A DNA stretch of 64,000 nucleotides, from the NCBI GenBank assembly GCA_034769895.1, contig CM068369.1, forward strand, positions 429,995,479-430,059,478, read 5' to 3'. The DNA comes from Magicicada septendecula. Lineage: Eukaryota > Arthropoda > Insecta > Hemiptera > Cicadidae. Below the pieces are notes generated by a model. That model did not search any database, had not been told where the DNA came from, and worked only from the letters and a program-made list of their open reading frames with translations. This document shows positions 1 to 14,200 of the stretch, in pieces (the first letter of the stretch is position 1; each line of letters opens with the position of its first letter). The translations under genes were made by a program, and so were the position numbers.

Positions 1-1430
1 CAATTCGAATGCTTCGATTATTTTAGTGGACACACCCACACGCGCGCGCGCGCGCGCACACACACACATGTATATACAGTAGACATTTAATTTATTTGAT
101 AAGTATAGTTTCAGTGAAAATATCAAATTTTCAAGAATCAATTTTTATGTCTTTGAAAAGATTTAGTCCTTCCACATTTTTGATAATTTTGTCTTGCTCT
201 CCTAACTACAGAAAATCACATTTTAATTTTCTATATACAGTTAAACGCCTCAAACATTATTCAGATAAGATGAAAACAGGTTTACTCTACTACGCTTTTG
301 AGTTCTTTGTGCTGTTGGCGTTTATCACATTTAGACTCAGGTTATTACAAAATTGTTTCCTATTTCGCATGTACAAAATCTTTAAAAGTATATTTAGGTT
401 TTGTGTTATGAGAAAAAAATCTACAATCTTAGTAACTGCTATTCTGTTGAACTTGGCAGCAAATGATTACAGGAGATGGTAAAAATAATGTAATAACCAA
501 GAAACGGAAGAACTGTGTTGGTGAATATCGACATTATACTTCTAATAGAAACAGCCTCAAAAAGAAAAGTAATAGAATAAAGGGATAAAATTAATGACAA
601 TGCAGAACACATTTACCGTCTGTGAGAAAGTTGTACTGGAGAGATAAGGTATACTATGGTTGTAAGGTAACAGAAAGAATAAAGAAGAATAAAAATAAAG
701 CAAAAGAAATAGCAGCTGAACGACGGAATACTATGTAAAGAAAACTCCCTTACTGGCCGGTTTGTTGTACTTTAATACAAAGGAACACAACGGTGAAGTT
801 ATCACAATAGAAACAGATGCATTTTCCCTTAGTTAAACCGTTTGAAGCCGTGGAAGTAATTACAATGCTGTTATGTAGTAATGGTCACAGAACAGTTACT
901 AAGTAAAGCAATACACATTTCTTTGTCATTTATCTCTCTCATCAGTAATGTCTGGTTTTATTGAATCCGAACATTTGTACAGTGTAAGATGTAATGTCTT
1001 CATTACACAACTAGTTTATAATAATTTGTGGTCAAAATCTCAATAGTTTTACGAGCAAAAAGTAAAAATTAACTTAACCCATAAACCAACTACCCACCCC
1101 CACACACACATATATGTTTTAAAGTTTGCAGAAATCAAAGAAAAACAGAAACCCATTTTAACTGTTTATTCTTTCTTTATGGAAAAAATTATAATAACTC
1201 TACAAGTCAGAGTTAGATCTACTGCGAAGCGAGCTGAATAGACAAATTATCACCATTTCTAAATTTGAAGAATCAATTTCCTAAAACAATATCTGAAGTT
1301 AAAACAGAAATAATAACAAAATTATGCACAGTAAAAAGCTGCAGAGATTATTAAGTTGTTATTACTAGAAAAACATCCAAACTAAAATTGACAAATTAAT
1401 AAAAATACGTGGAGTAAAGCGTATACTTTA
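1..1430. other. AT-rich intergenic DNA, no gene recognised
   Basis: An alternating CA/CG/CA dinucleotide run lies at about 33-68. The 128-codon open frame at 96-482 has the Phe/Leu/Ser-rich composition of translated AT-rich noncoding DNA and no recognisable domain, so I do not call it a gene. Confidence 0.6.
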
Positions 1431-1439
1431 TGTAACTAT

Positions 1440-1790
1440 AATTTCTGAAATAAACGTGTAAACAGGTAGTGAAAATAATAAAAATTGGAAAAGGGTCAGA
1501 AGACAAGAACATAGACAAGCATCAATACTTGCAGAAGGGCCCGTTTATGCTAAGGTTCTAACATTTGTTGGAAGTAGGCCTACTCATATTCACTGGGTGC
1601 CTCACTTTCGCTAATTTGAAGCTATGGTACGCACAAGCAAAGAGAAACAGAAATTGGCAAAGAGATACAACTTTAACAGAGCTCTAATAGTTTCCGCTCT
1701 AACTGGACCTGTCGCTGAGCTACTACAGAAATTGTCACCTGATATTCAGAACTACAAAGAATGAATAAAACGTCCCTCGCACGCACAAAC
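1440..1790 (+). repeat. Dispersed degenerate repeat, copy 1 (pairs with 9,085-9,460)
   Basis: Several blocks match the 9.1-kb copy in the same order and orientation: a block ending GTTTATGCTAAGGTT, then GTTGGAAGTAG, a CTTTCGC...TTTGAAGCT block, an AAAGAGAAA block and a CAGAACTACAA block. Many substitutions and small indels separate the two. The block order implies a common transposon ancestor. I do not recognise the family, and neither copy has a long open frame. Confidence 0.6.
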
Positions 1791-1799
1791 TAACAAAAT

Positions 1800-2764
1800 T
1801 AAAATTCTAAAGTGGATACGCTTTTATTATGTAAATAATATTACATAATACGTTATTCAGATTTGTGTATTGAATATACTTTAGCTGCGTCTATAAGCTC
1901 TTTTACGTATCGATCAAGAAAACAATTCTCTTTTGATTTTTATTGTAGCAATATAATTACTACCAACAGTTTTTATTAACATTTAAAATCAGAAACGCAT
2001 ATATGAGATAAAAGTGTCTACAAATGACAGATATTTTATTTTTAATACTTGTAACATGATTAAATTAATTAGTTAAATTAATGCCTTGGGAACCCTTAAT
2101 ACAGTTAACTGAAAGAAAATAAAATATTAGAGAATGTGTGAATATAAATTGTAACAACCACATTTAATAAAATTAATCACAGTTTGTCTGAATAACCTGG
2201 ACGTATCTTAACTTAAGACAGATCGCTTTTGAAGACAGATCCCTTCATATTGCACTGTGACGAGAGTCTCACGTATTTGAACAGTGAAACAGAATAATTG
2301 ACACAAGGTAAAATCGGTTTTATAGAACTTTGACTACAGTACACAACAATGAACACTAGTATACTACAATTTTTCAAGCTTACGATTGTCCAACACACAG
2401 TAATGTAACGTCCAATAAATGCCACTTATTTAACAGTGTCGGACTAAATAATACAAGTCATTAGTTAGAGATGATCGCACACAATAATGCACACACTGTA
2501 ATAACAAGAAATGCGATAACGAACACCCAATTACAGATATAAACTGACTAAATCTCTGCTTCTGAATCCTGTATTTATACACCAGCTGTGGTATAGTATG
2601 AGACACAAATGACCTAGATACCAGTAGAATAATCCTCTTGAGAATTCGAAAAAGTGCGTGGGCGTTACGTAATCTTGCCGCTCTCGCAGGGTTCCCAAAT
2701 CGTCACCTAGACACACAAATTATTTATCTCCTCAGTGTAGCGCTACCATAAATTATAAATGTAA
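1800..2764. other. AT-rich intergenic DNA, no gene recognised
   Basis: I see no coding signature. Short minus-strand open frames at 2,213-2,425 and 2,531-2,716 have no recognisable motif. Confidence 0.55.
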
Positions 2765-3255
2765 TGGGATACATTTACAAGTACTACAAGGGATCAAAAT
2801 CGAAATTGAAAATATACAGTACCATAATGAAACCAGTTGTAACATATGCATGTGAAACCTGCGTATTAACGCATAAACACGAACAATATGTAGGAATATT
2901 CAAATGAAATAAACTGAGAAAAACATTTGAACCAGTGCAAACTAACGACGGCTCATGGGGAATACGAGGATATCATGAAATAAAAAAAAATCTATTACAA
3001 GGAGCTGATGTAGTAAGGTTTATAGAGTAGAAGTATAGCCTGGCTCGGGACACACGATGAGGATGGAACAACAAAGAATTCGCAGAAAAATTCTAGAATG
3101 GAGACCAGGAGGTAGGAAAGGATCGATGATGTTGAGAAGGATCTGAGGAATACGAGGATAAGAAGATAGAGATTATAAAAGGTCTGAAGGGCTGTGTGGA
3201 GATGAATCGTTTAAAAGGGCAAAACCCATACTGAATTGTAACGCCAGTAGAAGAA
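2765..3255 (+). pseudogene. 3' end of a non-LTR retrotransposon (RT C-terminal region), decayed
   Basis: Translating the + strand gives the region that follows the reverse transcriptase in many arthropod non-LTR elements. KLKIYSTIMKPVVTYACET corresponds to the family's IYKTLIRPV-TYG-ETW block. It is followed by a block rich in GSWGIRGYHEI and GADVVRFIE, and then, about 90 bases on and in another frame, by RMEQQRIRRKILEWRPGGRK. In-frame stops (for example in the FK*NKLRK segment and after the FIE block) and a frameshift show it is dead. It ends in a GAA-rich tail near 3,246-3,262. No endonuclease or catalytic YxDD is present here, so this is a 5'-truncated copy. The clade is uncertain. Confidence 0.8.
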
Positions 3256-3259
3256 GAAG

Positions 3260-6200
3260 AAACGATGTTACAGATCAGTAAAATAGGAAGTGATCAGGAA
3301 AGATATTAAATAACAGAGAGGGCAATAGCTGCAGTATGTGCTGAAAATTAGAGAAAAAGCTTATTAAATAATATAAGTAAAAACGCCAAAAGTATTACAG
3401 AGGTTAAATGAGTAATATTTGATAATTAAAATTTAAAAGTAGTCTAATTTGTAAACTAAGTTTATGGAAAACACTAGTACTTTATATGATCTGAGATTAT
3501 TATTTCATAAACTCTCTCTGTCTCCCCCACACACAAATAACACTATTTAAAAGGGAATACTATTTACTCTTATTAAACACCGTTCCGTTAATGATCGTTT
3601 GGTGTATATCTAAAAGAACCTACTTTTGGTTGTACACCGTAACTTGGCTTTTTTCTAGGTGAGTAGAGAAATTTCTGAATTTTTGTCGAACACAAACTGA
3701 AGATATCCAGACCCAATATATATATTCTCAGAAACTATACCCTGGTGTTTTTAAGTCATAGTAATTTTATGGTTACTTTTTAATTCTAAAAGTGACCTTT
3801 TAGCTAATTAATTGGCTTTAGCATTGTACTTAGCCTTCAAGTATGATTGAATATTGTTACATGACATTCTGCCATGCATCTTGTTAACATAAATATACTT
3901 TATTACTCCTACCAAAAGTACCAAGAAACATGATAGTTTTGTTTCAAGAAATAATTATTTAACTATTTAATTAAATACTGTTTATTTTATTATTTAATTC
4001 ATGATAACGAAGACTATAATAATTATGTTTATTACAGTTAAAGCAATCTTAATAATAATAAGTAAGGAGGACAGTGTTTTAGAACTTACTTATAGTGTAT
4101 TGTTGTATTTATAAAAACTGTATTGTATACAGAAATTTAAGAGGAATTGTTATCTATTACTAATAGTTATTAGTAATTAGTTTGGCTATATTGATTAATA
4201 TTATATATAATAATACTAATAACACAAATGTTAATATTAATAGGAAAGTACCAAAAAGAAATTATAGTAATAGAGATTTGTAAAACTAGGCATATTAAGC
4301 TTAGATAGTTAAAGGATTTTGAATAAGAATTTATATTAAAATTAAAATAAACAATGTCAGGTTAAGATATATTATGACTAATCGTGTCCAATAGTTTTAA
4401 TGAAGTGAAAAGTACAAGAAGAACTAATAATAAATAATTATGGGACAAATAATTAAAACTGTAATATGGTAACTCAAGAAAAATGAAATAGAAGATAGTC
4501 AAAAGTGATGTCAAAATAATCAGTGTCTTATCAGAAAATCAAAGAAACTGAAGATCAAAGATCTTATAAAAAAGTTATAACAGTTTAAAGAAAATGAAAG
4601 GTAAAATATTAGAAGTTTGTTTATGTTGATGCTCAGAGAGCTCCATAGTAACATAAAATGTTACATTTCAAACCAATAAAAGCTAAGATAGGCCTTAGCA
4701 ACTGAGATGTTATAAATTAAATGAAAGAGTACATTATTGGATCTAAACTAGAAAGGTTGAATTTAAAATAAGAGTGACTAATCCAAGATATTATAAATTT
4801 TATATTTGTGAACCTAAAGTAAAAAATTAAACAAACCTACTAAACCAAAATAAATAGAAGAAGGAAGTACCACAATATTATAAAGAAGTAAACCAAGGAA
4901 TCTCTGAAGAAATACAATCAACTTATACAGGAAGAGAAGTATTTTTTGATAAATAACTAAACTGAACAATTTTCTTCACTGCTTAGGCCACAATTCTCAA
5001 AGACACTGTTGACACTTTTAATTAAAACAATTTTGAACTTGCACTGTGAAAATAATCAATGAATAATCTTATTTTCAGTATAAAAACCTATTAATATAGA
5101 GTATTACTATCATATAAAGTGAACTAGACTTAAAAAACACTGAAATCAACATAACCTAGACACTGAACATTGTAAAATTATTAATATAATCTTATTAAGA
5201 CACTCTGTAATTATTTCTAATCCCATGTATTTTGGTACTTTTCCTAACATATCTGTCGTTTATATCGTAGTCAAAAGGACCTAACTTAAAACATTCTATT
5301 TGTATTTTATTTATTAAATATAAAATATGAAAATGTTTATGCCCTGAGGTATAAGAATTACTACTGCTACTACTGCCACTCTGAGCATATTTAAAGTACA
5401 GCCGGTCAAACTTTGTTAAGAATTATATTTGTTTTTAAAAACAATTTAAAGAAAATAAATAAAGGATTTGAGTTTAATAACTACAGATACAAGGTTTTCG
5501 TTTCTTTATTTAATGAATACATGAAATGTGTATGATATTATAAACAATATATCAATGACTGTTAATTTGCTTCATCAACTAGTTTAAGTTGGCAACACTC
5601 ACTATCAGGAAGTATGGCAGCTAATTAGAATCTGCTTTGCTAAGTTTTAGTTATCACAATCGTCTATTAAATAAAAGATTAAAAGAGTTTGAATTATAGC
5701 TGGAAAAGAAACCTTTATGACATTTAAAAATAATACTTACTAATTTACAAAATACATTTTTATTTGCAACCTTTGATTGCAAATTGGCGCTCAACAAATA
5801 TTACCCTGACAAAATACTCATCCTTTAAATACTAACAAAGTACACTTCAAAATAACCAGAACAAACTATATGTAACAAATTGACGCCAACAACGTGTGGC
5901 TAGAAAACCCGTAATATCCTTAACGTTACAATATGTGTTAACGTGTGTGTTAACACGTTTACCGTTTACGGTTTGCATTATGTATAGAAGTGAGAAACTT
6001 CCTTATTAAAACAAAAACTCTAGCAATTTTAGGAAATAGTGGAGACATGATTAACGAGGCCGTTAGGTACTTTGGAGCGTATTACGTAGTCGATCTACTG
6101 AATGTTTCCGGTAGCGTGGAGCGTTTCTGCCCATGTCTCCGTCAATCACGTATAAAACTTTTATCAGGCAGCATGCTTAGTGGCTCTTTCATCAACACAT

Positions 6201-6570
6201 GACCTTCATACGAGCAGTTTAATAGATTCGCTCCTTCCGGATCGTCTAACAGTATTATATATTCTACTATATAGGTAATCCTTGTTTCCTTCTATCCTTT
6301 TCTCCTAAAGTAGCCTTCTTGGTCCCTTCAGATTTCCTTAAAAGCTTGGGGGATTCGAAAAAGTGAGTTTGAATCTATGCATTCTATAATTTTAGACAGT
6401 TTACTATTCGCCCGAGTCTCACCAGAGGTTTAAGTATATTTGACGTATAATATTTCACATTACTTGGGGTTAACAGCGGAAGTACATAAAATTCACGCAA
6501 TTTTTCTCGTAACATAAAAGCACTACAAAGGCAACTGATTGCTCATAGTCGGGTGTTTGAAATCTCTGTT
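3260..6570. other. Very AT-rich intergenic DNA, no gene recognised
   Basis: This is a stop-dense AT-rich stretch with no domain and no obvious element ends. The 70-codon frame at 5,990-6,202 has no family resemblance. Palindromic GTTAACACG segments near 5,937-5,958 are too short to interpret. Confidence 0.5.
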
Positions 6571-6574
6571 TTCG

Positions 6575-6685
6575 CGCCACTGAAGATGTCCGTCGTGGGT
6601 TAGGTCGAAACGTATGGCACTAATTATAGTCATTCCGGACCATGTTCTGACAGCCCGGTAAGTTTTAACAGTCAGGCAATATTTT
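6575..6685 (+). repeat. Short repeat with a hammerhead-like CTGAAGA...GAAAC core
   Basis: CTGAAGA lies at 6,580-6,586 and GAAAC at 6,607-6,611. They are separated by one extra T and a weak hairpin (GTCC...GGTC). Downstream come GGACCATGTTCTGACAG and CCCGGTAAGTTTTAAC, which parallel GGACCACGGCCTAACAG and CCTGGTAAATAAT in the foldback element at 8,578-8,746. This marks a degraded member of the same family. GCCA just before the core can also pair with TGGC just after it, so a plain hairpin is an alternative reading. Confidence 0.5.
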
Positions 6686-6689
6686 TTTA

Positions 6690-8570
6690 ATATATTTGAA
6701 GAAAAAGAAAATAGTTAAGCGATTAAAATAACTGGTTTTATGAAACCCTTAGCGTATTATTCTGACACGTCTACGTGAACACGAAGCCACTATCTGTAGT
6801 AATCTTTTGATTACAAACATACTTAGAAACAGATTAATTACTTCACTGCCGTTTTTCCAATAAAAGTTTTATTCAAAGTTTCTTCTCTAGGATCTTTCAA
6901 GTATTACATATATGGAATCCATTGAGACTCATATTTCTGTGTGACTGTTACAACTCCTATACAACACAATGAGACGGGTATGTCAGTAAAAAGGTAAATC
7001 GTACACTTATAAATGTAAGCTATAGTCTATTTCATGCAGTATATGACTTAAGAACTAGCTTAAAGAAAAAGTTTTGGCGGAATAAGAAATTAAGAGATCT
7101 GTTTGAGAACGAATCTAAGAAAATGGAATCAGTTGTACAGGAAAACCAGGTTATGCGTTACCAGATGGTGCAAAATAATCCAATAGGTAGGAATAGGGGA
7201 AAGATACGTAGACCAGTGTGATGAGTAAAGTAACAGGTATGAAAGAATAATTATTAGAGAAAATATAAGAATTGGCAGTTAAATGATACACACTGTGTAC
7301 ATGTGAAAAGAAAAACGTTTATTTAGTCGGTCTATTCGTGTTATCAGAGTAGAGACAGTTCCAGTTTTCCTTCGTTAAGCTGTTTATTACGGAAGAAATA
7401 CTAATGGCTACAGTGGTATTAACGCGAGAAAACGTACGCCTTTCTTAACTGTTTATTTCTTCTTGTTAGTATTATTTAATTGCTTCAATCGTCAGTATCT
7501 GTACCTTTACGAACATTTTTTCTTGTAAGAAATTACTACGTGTTCTTTATTGAAAAAAACAACGTGTATTTGTCATATTCGATTGGCAATAAGAAGTTTA
7601 CATATTAAGAAAAGAGAATTAACAACACATAAACACACACACACTCGCGCGGACGTATAGAGAAAATTTCGTAAGAGATCAAAGAGACAACAATCCGTTC
7701 CATCATTTTTCACATTACCCAAAGAAAAGAGTAAAAGAAAACAAAGTAATCATACATTCTTACCCAACATATTAATTTTTTATCATACCCTTGGTGTAGA
7801 AAGAGAACACACGCCGGAAATGTAATCAATTTTGCCAGCGGATAAAATTCAGTTGAGTGGTGTACACAAAAGCTTTTTATTGCTTGTTATTACTAATGAT
7901 CGAGTCACCGTAAGAGAAATTCGAAGTAATTTGTTTTGGAAACTTAGCGTTTCCTAAATTGAAGGTATTTCTCGACTTGAACTTTAAGTCATCAACCAGT
8001 AACGTGAACAATAGTGTCTCACAGTCTGGTATGAGTTACAGTTTGTTGCTCTCTGAAATACAGACGATTAATACTTCCACAGGAAATGGAGCATTCATCA
8101 TTTAAAGTTCAGCAAACTACTTTGATAAAACCACTTTCACAGCCCGCAAAAGAGAAGTAGTTTAAGTGAACAAAAATTTGTTTATTCTGATCATAGTTAT
8201 ATTTTATAACAAAGTTGTATACAAATTCAATATAAACAATGTGTGTAGTCTACGTGACGTTTGTCACGTATTTTATGAGACAACAGCTAGGTTCAATATT
8301 CCAGAACTAGCTGTTTAGTAAGATCAGCTGACACTCGCGACTTTTTGACGCTGCCCGAATGTAAACATTATCTGGAATCTTCTCGGAAACATTACAATAC
8401 ATAATTTTGGCTGCGCTAAACAAGTTAATAGAATACCTGAAGGAGAAGAAGGAATTTTATTAAAACTATTTGAAACTCAAACAACAATATCAACAAAAAT
8501 AGCAACATTAGAAGAATACATATATCATTAGAGTGCCATTTATATAAAAAAAAACATTCAAACTGAAGTT
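6690..8570. other. AT-rich intergenic DNA, no gene recognised
   Basis: I see no coding region. A short CA/CG run is present near 7,633-7,650. No element termini are recognised. Confidence 0.5.
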
Positions 8571-8577
8571 GAAGACA

Positions 8578-8746
8578 TTGTTGGGATTATTATTTGCCAG
8601 GTTGTTAGGCCGTGGTCTACTGTTGTGTTCAAGACAGTCGTTTCGGCCCCATCATCAGAGGCCATCTTCAGTGTCAGAAACGATTAAAACAGCAGTGGAC
8701 CACGGCCTAACAGCCTGGTAAATAATAATCCCAACAATGTTGACGC
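8578..8746. repeat. Foldback (MITE-like) element with ~50-bp inverted arms
   Basis: The left arm starts CATTGTTGGGATTATTATTT and the right arm ends with its complement AAATAATAATCCCAACAATG; both continue inward through the GGCCGTGGTCTACTG / CAGTGGACCACGGCC pair. The centre carries, on the minus strand, CTGAAGA, then T, then GGCC, a loop, GGCC and GAAACG, a hammerhead-like core with a 4-bp stem II. There is no coding capacity. It lies ~65 bp from the next palindrome. Confidence 0.8.
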
Positions 8747-8810
8747 CAGCCGTGAAAGCCTAAGAAACTGAAGTTGAAGAATTAATAAAAGTAGGCCATA
8801 AAGTAAATCA

Positions 8811-9035
8811 CAAGCAGAATGATCACTGTTGCACACCACTATATCAAATTATCCCGATTAGCGCTTTCAAGCTTCACAGCTCATCGTCAGATCGGAATTT
8901 AATTAATTTAATTCCGATCTGACGATGAGCTGTGAAGCTTGAAAGCGCTAATCGGGATAATTTTATATAGTGGTGTGCAACAGTGATCATTCTGCTTGTG
9001 ATTTCAACCACTAACACAACTTTCTTCATTAATAA
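8811..9035. repeat. Near-perfect ~85-bp-arm palindrome (MITE family shared with 51.7 kb)
   Basis: The arms run at about 8,811-8,900 and 8,910-8,998 and meet around a short AATTTAATTAATT centre. They contain GCTTTCAAGCTTCACAGC and GCTGTGAAGCTTGAAAGC as exact complements. The same arm sequence bounds the 51,706-52,335 element. The right side continues as GTGATTTCAACCACTAACAC to about 9,033, which also matches the 51.7-kb left arm in reverse, so the family's true terminus lies outside the palindrome core. The short translated frames across it are artefacts. Confidence 0.85.
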
Positions 9036-9084
9036 AGTAAATCGTGTACCACATTCAGTACACTTTATGAAGTAAATACTTGGA

Positions 9085-9460
9085 GAAACAATGGTAATAA
9101 TAAAAAGCGGGAAAAATGTCAGAAAACAAAAACATAGTGAAAGCATCATTACCTTTGGCAGGGTTAGTTTATGCTAAGGTTGCTGCATGTGTTGGAAGTA
9201 GTGATCGGGTGACTTACTTTCGCCATTTTGAAGCTGGTGCAAGCACAAGCCATTGGACAGGGAAAGAGAAATTTAAATCGTTCTTGTTCAAAAAGGGCCG
9301 CAGCACTTTTACTACAGAAAGTACCACCTGACAGTCAGAACTACAAGAGAATTAATAAACTGTCTAGAATTTCTGCACAGAGGGCCAGTATCGCTGAATC
9401 CGTAACGCGCTCAACTGAAAGTGACAGGGTTCAGAGCCTCCAGTAAATCACTAGATATAC
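9085..9460 (+). repeat. Dispersed degenerate repeat, copy 2 (pairs with 1,440-1,790)
   Basis: This is the better-preserved of two copies, with an open frame of 71 codons at 9,116-9,331. I cannot assign its translation to a family. Its left edge follows the 8.8-kb palindrome by about 50 bp, so both could belong to one larger element. Confidence 0.55.
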
Positions 9461-9469
9461 CGATTTAAA

Positions 9470-10989
9470 TAAAATATTTGAGACTGCTTTTAAGGTATGT
9501 TTGGAGGGCAAATAATGTATCTCACTTAAGGAATTGTTCGTGTTCCTTCTGTTCGTGTTCTTAAGGAATGGTACCTTCTGTAAGGATTTTACTAACTTTT
9601 ACTAAAATTTGATATTGTAATTGCAATGGCCATTGTGTTGAATTGCTGTTTTTGAATACATGAATTCGTACCTTAATTGTCTGCTTTTAGTTATACTCAA
9701 CCATCTCAAAAAACTCTCTCTCTCTCTGTCTCTCCCCCTCTGACGCCCTCTCTCCCTCTCTCTATTTATGCACCTAAGCATTCAAAGAATTTCGACGAAA
9801 CCGAAACATCGAAGCATGATAATGTTTTTAGGCTTTTGAAACGTATAATGTGGATTACGTTTGGTGGCTTACGTAAATCATTTCCAAACCACAAACAGAG
9901 CATGTAAAACCAATTCTCATTCATTCTCACTAAAACGTTTGCTAAACTCAATGTCAGCAGCGATTATTTCTGTCTTGATGCGTTTACATATCAAATTTCT
10001 AGACTGTGGGTAATTAAAAGTGTGGAAGCGTCACGTTTTTCGATGACGTTTTTGTGGAATGACCCCCAGCCTAAAAACATTATCATGTTAAAATAGTGGC
10101 AAATAGTCGAACGGTTTTCTTGACGTGTAAAACTCTCCGCTTCTCTTCTTAAGGATGGAATTAATGCGGAAATGAAAGACACAGGGTTGGAAGGAAACTA
10201 GTGGCTGTATAAGAATTACTGAATATTATGAATCAGAAGGCGCCAAAAAATGTTGTTAATAATAACATTACTTACCCACACGCACTTTTCTGACATATTT
10301 TGCAAAGCGGAGGTGACATATTTCAGTGGTGCGACACAAAAATCAACAACATAATGGGAATACTGTAGCCTACATAAACACAGAAAGTCGAAAAAGTAGA
10401 CACACGTGAGCAATTAGAAACACACAGACACACCATAACATTTGTTAACACCATTCTAAATGAACACACACAGTTTAAATTACACATAGGCTTACTCTCC
10501 GAACAGATTACACATTACATGCACCACACGAAGATCAGACAAAGCTACCAATCAGCGACAGCTGGCTTAGGCAAAGGTAAAATTAAAAAAAAAATCCTTA
10601 TAAACATTATTGTTCCGTGTCAGAAACGTGTCAATACGTTCTTATTAACACTCGGGCACGCTATGGACAACAAAAACCAAGAATTTTATGTTTTTAACCT
10701 ACACGTAGGTACTTGTAAGCCTACACATATAAAGATACTGTACAGTTAACGCTTGATCTCTAAAATTACTCTTGTTTACTAATAAATGGTTGTTCATATG
10801 CCCTTCCTAAAATGAACTTCTCCTTTGGAGGCTACTGATAATACTGGTTATTTAACTTCAAGGTTTCTTTCGTAGAAATACGTTAAGAACTGTAATTTAT
10901 TTTCAGAATTTGAAACTTTAAATGGATACGTTAGATGAATATATGATTGAGTCGACACCTCAGACTACAGTTTTCATTCCATTCTGATC

Positions 10990-10990
<1 letters not shown>
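9470..10990. other. Intergenic DNA, no gene recognised
   Basis: A CT-rich low-complexity patch lies at about 9,714-9,765. Short open frames on both strands have no domain. No element ends are recognised. Confidence 0.5.
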
Positions 10991-11259
<269 letters not shown>

Positions 11260-11269
11260 GACTTCTCGT

Positions 11270-14200
11270 GAATAACAGTAATGATAGGTAGTTGAAAATG
11301 GAATTCTAAAATCCTATAATGAATACTTTAGGCAGAGCGTTAGAGGAATGTTAATGAGCAAGGGTCATTGCTCTTACATGGTACTCTTAATATTCGTGAA
11401 CGTTTTTCTTACCAGTCTTGGTATCATTTATTTCATGACCTATTGAAAGACTGAAGCATTTTAATTTTATTCCTTTCCATGAAATATGTTTGAGCAATGT
11501 TTCTAAATATATTTTAATTTTTATGTGGGAATAGATACAGATTTATTACATTCTCTGTAGTTAACACTGAATTAAGCAATGTTTGCTTACATATTTTCTC
11601 TTCTAACAGTGTTGGAGTTTTAAGCCATTTATTGCTGGGGATGTTGCTGCAAAAATTTAAGTCCGCAGATGCTATGGTGTACCATAAGGAAAATGGTAAT
11701 TACGAGGAAAAATTATATGAAACATTTGCAGAAGTACTGTACTGCAAGTCGTAACACGAGTAAAGTCTGAGTTTGAAGGGTCGGACAACTCGATCTTCAA
11801 GAGGGTAGAGATGTTCCAGTTCTTTGCAGGCGTCCTCCATAGAATATTTGAATAGTAGTTTTTAATAACTGTCTTTTTGACACGTTTAAGGTATTTTATT
11901 TATTCTTTTATAATATGTATTTTATTTATATAAAGCGTTATGTTTTCTACGCTGAAATGGGTTGTGTAATGAGTATGTGTATGGGTGTGGGTATGTGGAT
12001 AGTTACTTTACATCTTTATGTACAAACATTGACAATTAAAGAAATATTTAAAGATGTTCTTGTAATACCTTGTTTTACTTGTATTTATTGTATTAGATAT
12101 CCGTATATACAAGTTGCTACAATAACTGCTAATATCTTGTATTTACTACCTATACCTTTCTACGCTTATCATCATTTCATAACTTTTACACTTTTATCTA
12201 TTCACTACACGAAAGACTCTGTGAAGAAAGACAAGACTCTCTGCTTTTATGAAAGAACAGTAAGAATTAGGAACAAGAAGGTATATAGCACGTGAACAGT
12301 GTCAATGATAAAATACAATAGAAGAGAAAATGAATATATGAGAAACATGAAAACGAGGAAATAAGGAAAAGGATTTATTTTCCTTTCAATGATTAATTTC
12401 TTCATGAACTTCAACCACACTAGAACAAGTCACAAAAGTTCCTCTTGAACAGAACAATGTTACGAATTGTGTCAGTTGGAATGTTAATTTTTTATTTCAG
12501 TGTTGTATTAAGCACAGGAAATTATGTAAACACAGGAACTGTTCCAGGACATTTATTCACTATCATAGCAAGAGAAAATTAAAGAAAATATGTAATAAAC
12601 AAAATGTTAAAAGTTAGTAGATTTCATAACAATTTTACAATTTTAATTATGCCGGTTATTATCGCTCTTTGCTGACCAACTCAATGCTCTAGGTTTAGTT
12701 GTATTTGCAGTGTGTTTTCGACAGTAAATATTCTTTCAAACCCGTAACTACAAAAGCAATGCCAGCCAAATTAACTCTTGTAGACTGGTAATTCGTATAC
12801 AGTTTGTGTATTTGTAAAAAGTATCAATGTAAAATTGAATTAGCGTCAAGAAATGCAAGGTCATAGAAGAGACATTTACTCTTGATATTATTTTGCATTG
12901 AAAAACTAATTTATTTTGGTAACAGCTTATTTTAATTACATAAAATGTAATGGTATTTAGCAGGAGACGACTTGTTTTTCTCACTTTGTAACAAAAAAAT
13001 GAAGCATTTAAATCGTCATTTTACTGTTGACAATAACTTTTCTCATATAATCATAGCAAGTTGTTAAAGTGTTCAAGAGGTTGCGTTTATTTTTGAATGA
13101 TAAAAACCGGTCTTATTGTATAGTAGAGTAAAATAGTATTTACAAAACTATGTGTATAGTGCGATTTGTTTCCAACATCTAATGCCTGCAGTAATTACGA
13201 AGAAGCAGGCAATATTTCACTGTATGTTATGACAGTTTAGTACCAATCAAACCATTAATTGTACGAGTTCAATTAAAAGAAACGTAGCTTACTTAGTGCC
13301 GACAAATCCAGTCCTGTTGGCAGTGTATTAAGCAATGAAACAGCTGACGTGTGTAACAAGACTTGTGTGAAGGGAAACAGTTGACCCATTAATTGATTAA
13401 TCCAATCTAGTTCTATTTATCCAATGCGCGTTTGGTAACTATTTCCTTGACGATCTCAGTTAGCTGGGACTATATCTCTTCAATTACATAATTCTTGGAT
13501 GTTAATTGAAAATTACATATCGAATGTAAAATGATGAAAATTAAATTTTTACACTGAATTAAGCACATCGGCAAACACATAGTAATACCAAAATACGTAC
13601 TTAACGTTTTTATTCTTAATATTGCACTTACTTTGATCCCCTGTGTACATTATTTTATATATCCATTTTATCTCCACCTTCATTTGATGTAGGAACACAT
13701 TTATAGGCCAGAAGCAAATCCTCAGAGCAAGCAACGCAAGCAGTGCTTGCCCAAAGAAAGTCAGTCAAAGTAAATAAATGATTACATAACCAACATTATT
13801 GTTTATCACCAAAAACTGTTTTACATGCTATCTCTCATCTTTTGAAAAGCTGCAGCACATTTTTTACCTATCTTCCAATCAAAATGATACTGATGATGTT
13901 TTATTTGATCAAAGTCATTAATAGTACTTAGCTTCCAGTACTGTGCCAGTTTTAACAGCCGACTGACTGCTCTGCCTCCAAGACAATCAATTCAAAAAAT
14001 GCTTCGATGCGGTAACTATGAGTTGGAACAACTACGCTTTCTTTATTTAGACTTCATTTTTACATTAGGCTATAGTTACAATATTCAAACTTATAGCAAT
14101 CTAACCTACGATGGTTTGCTGGTATATACGTAGAATAATACATAGAATGCATACAATTCTAAACCGCGTAGCACGTGGATGTCAGAGACGCAAAAAGCAC

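Noticed and set aside
96-482. 128-codon frame near the left edge
   Set aside because: It has AT-rich composition, no domain and no neighbouring gene signal.
11915-12295. 126-codon hydrophobic frame
   Set aside because: Ile/Tyr/Thr-rich translation of AT-rich DNA with no motif and no repeat of a known membrane family.
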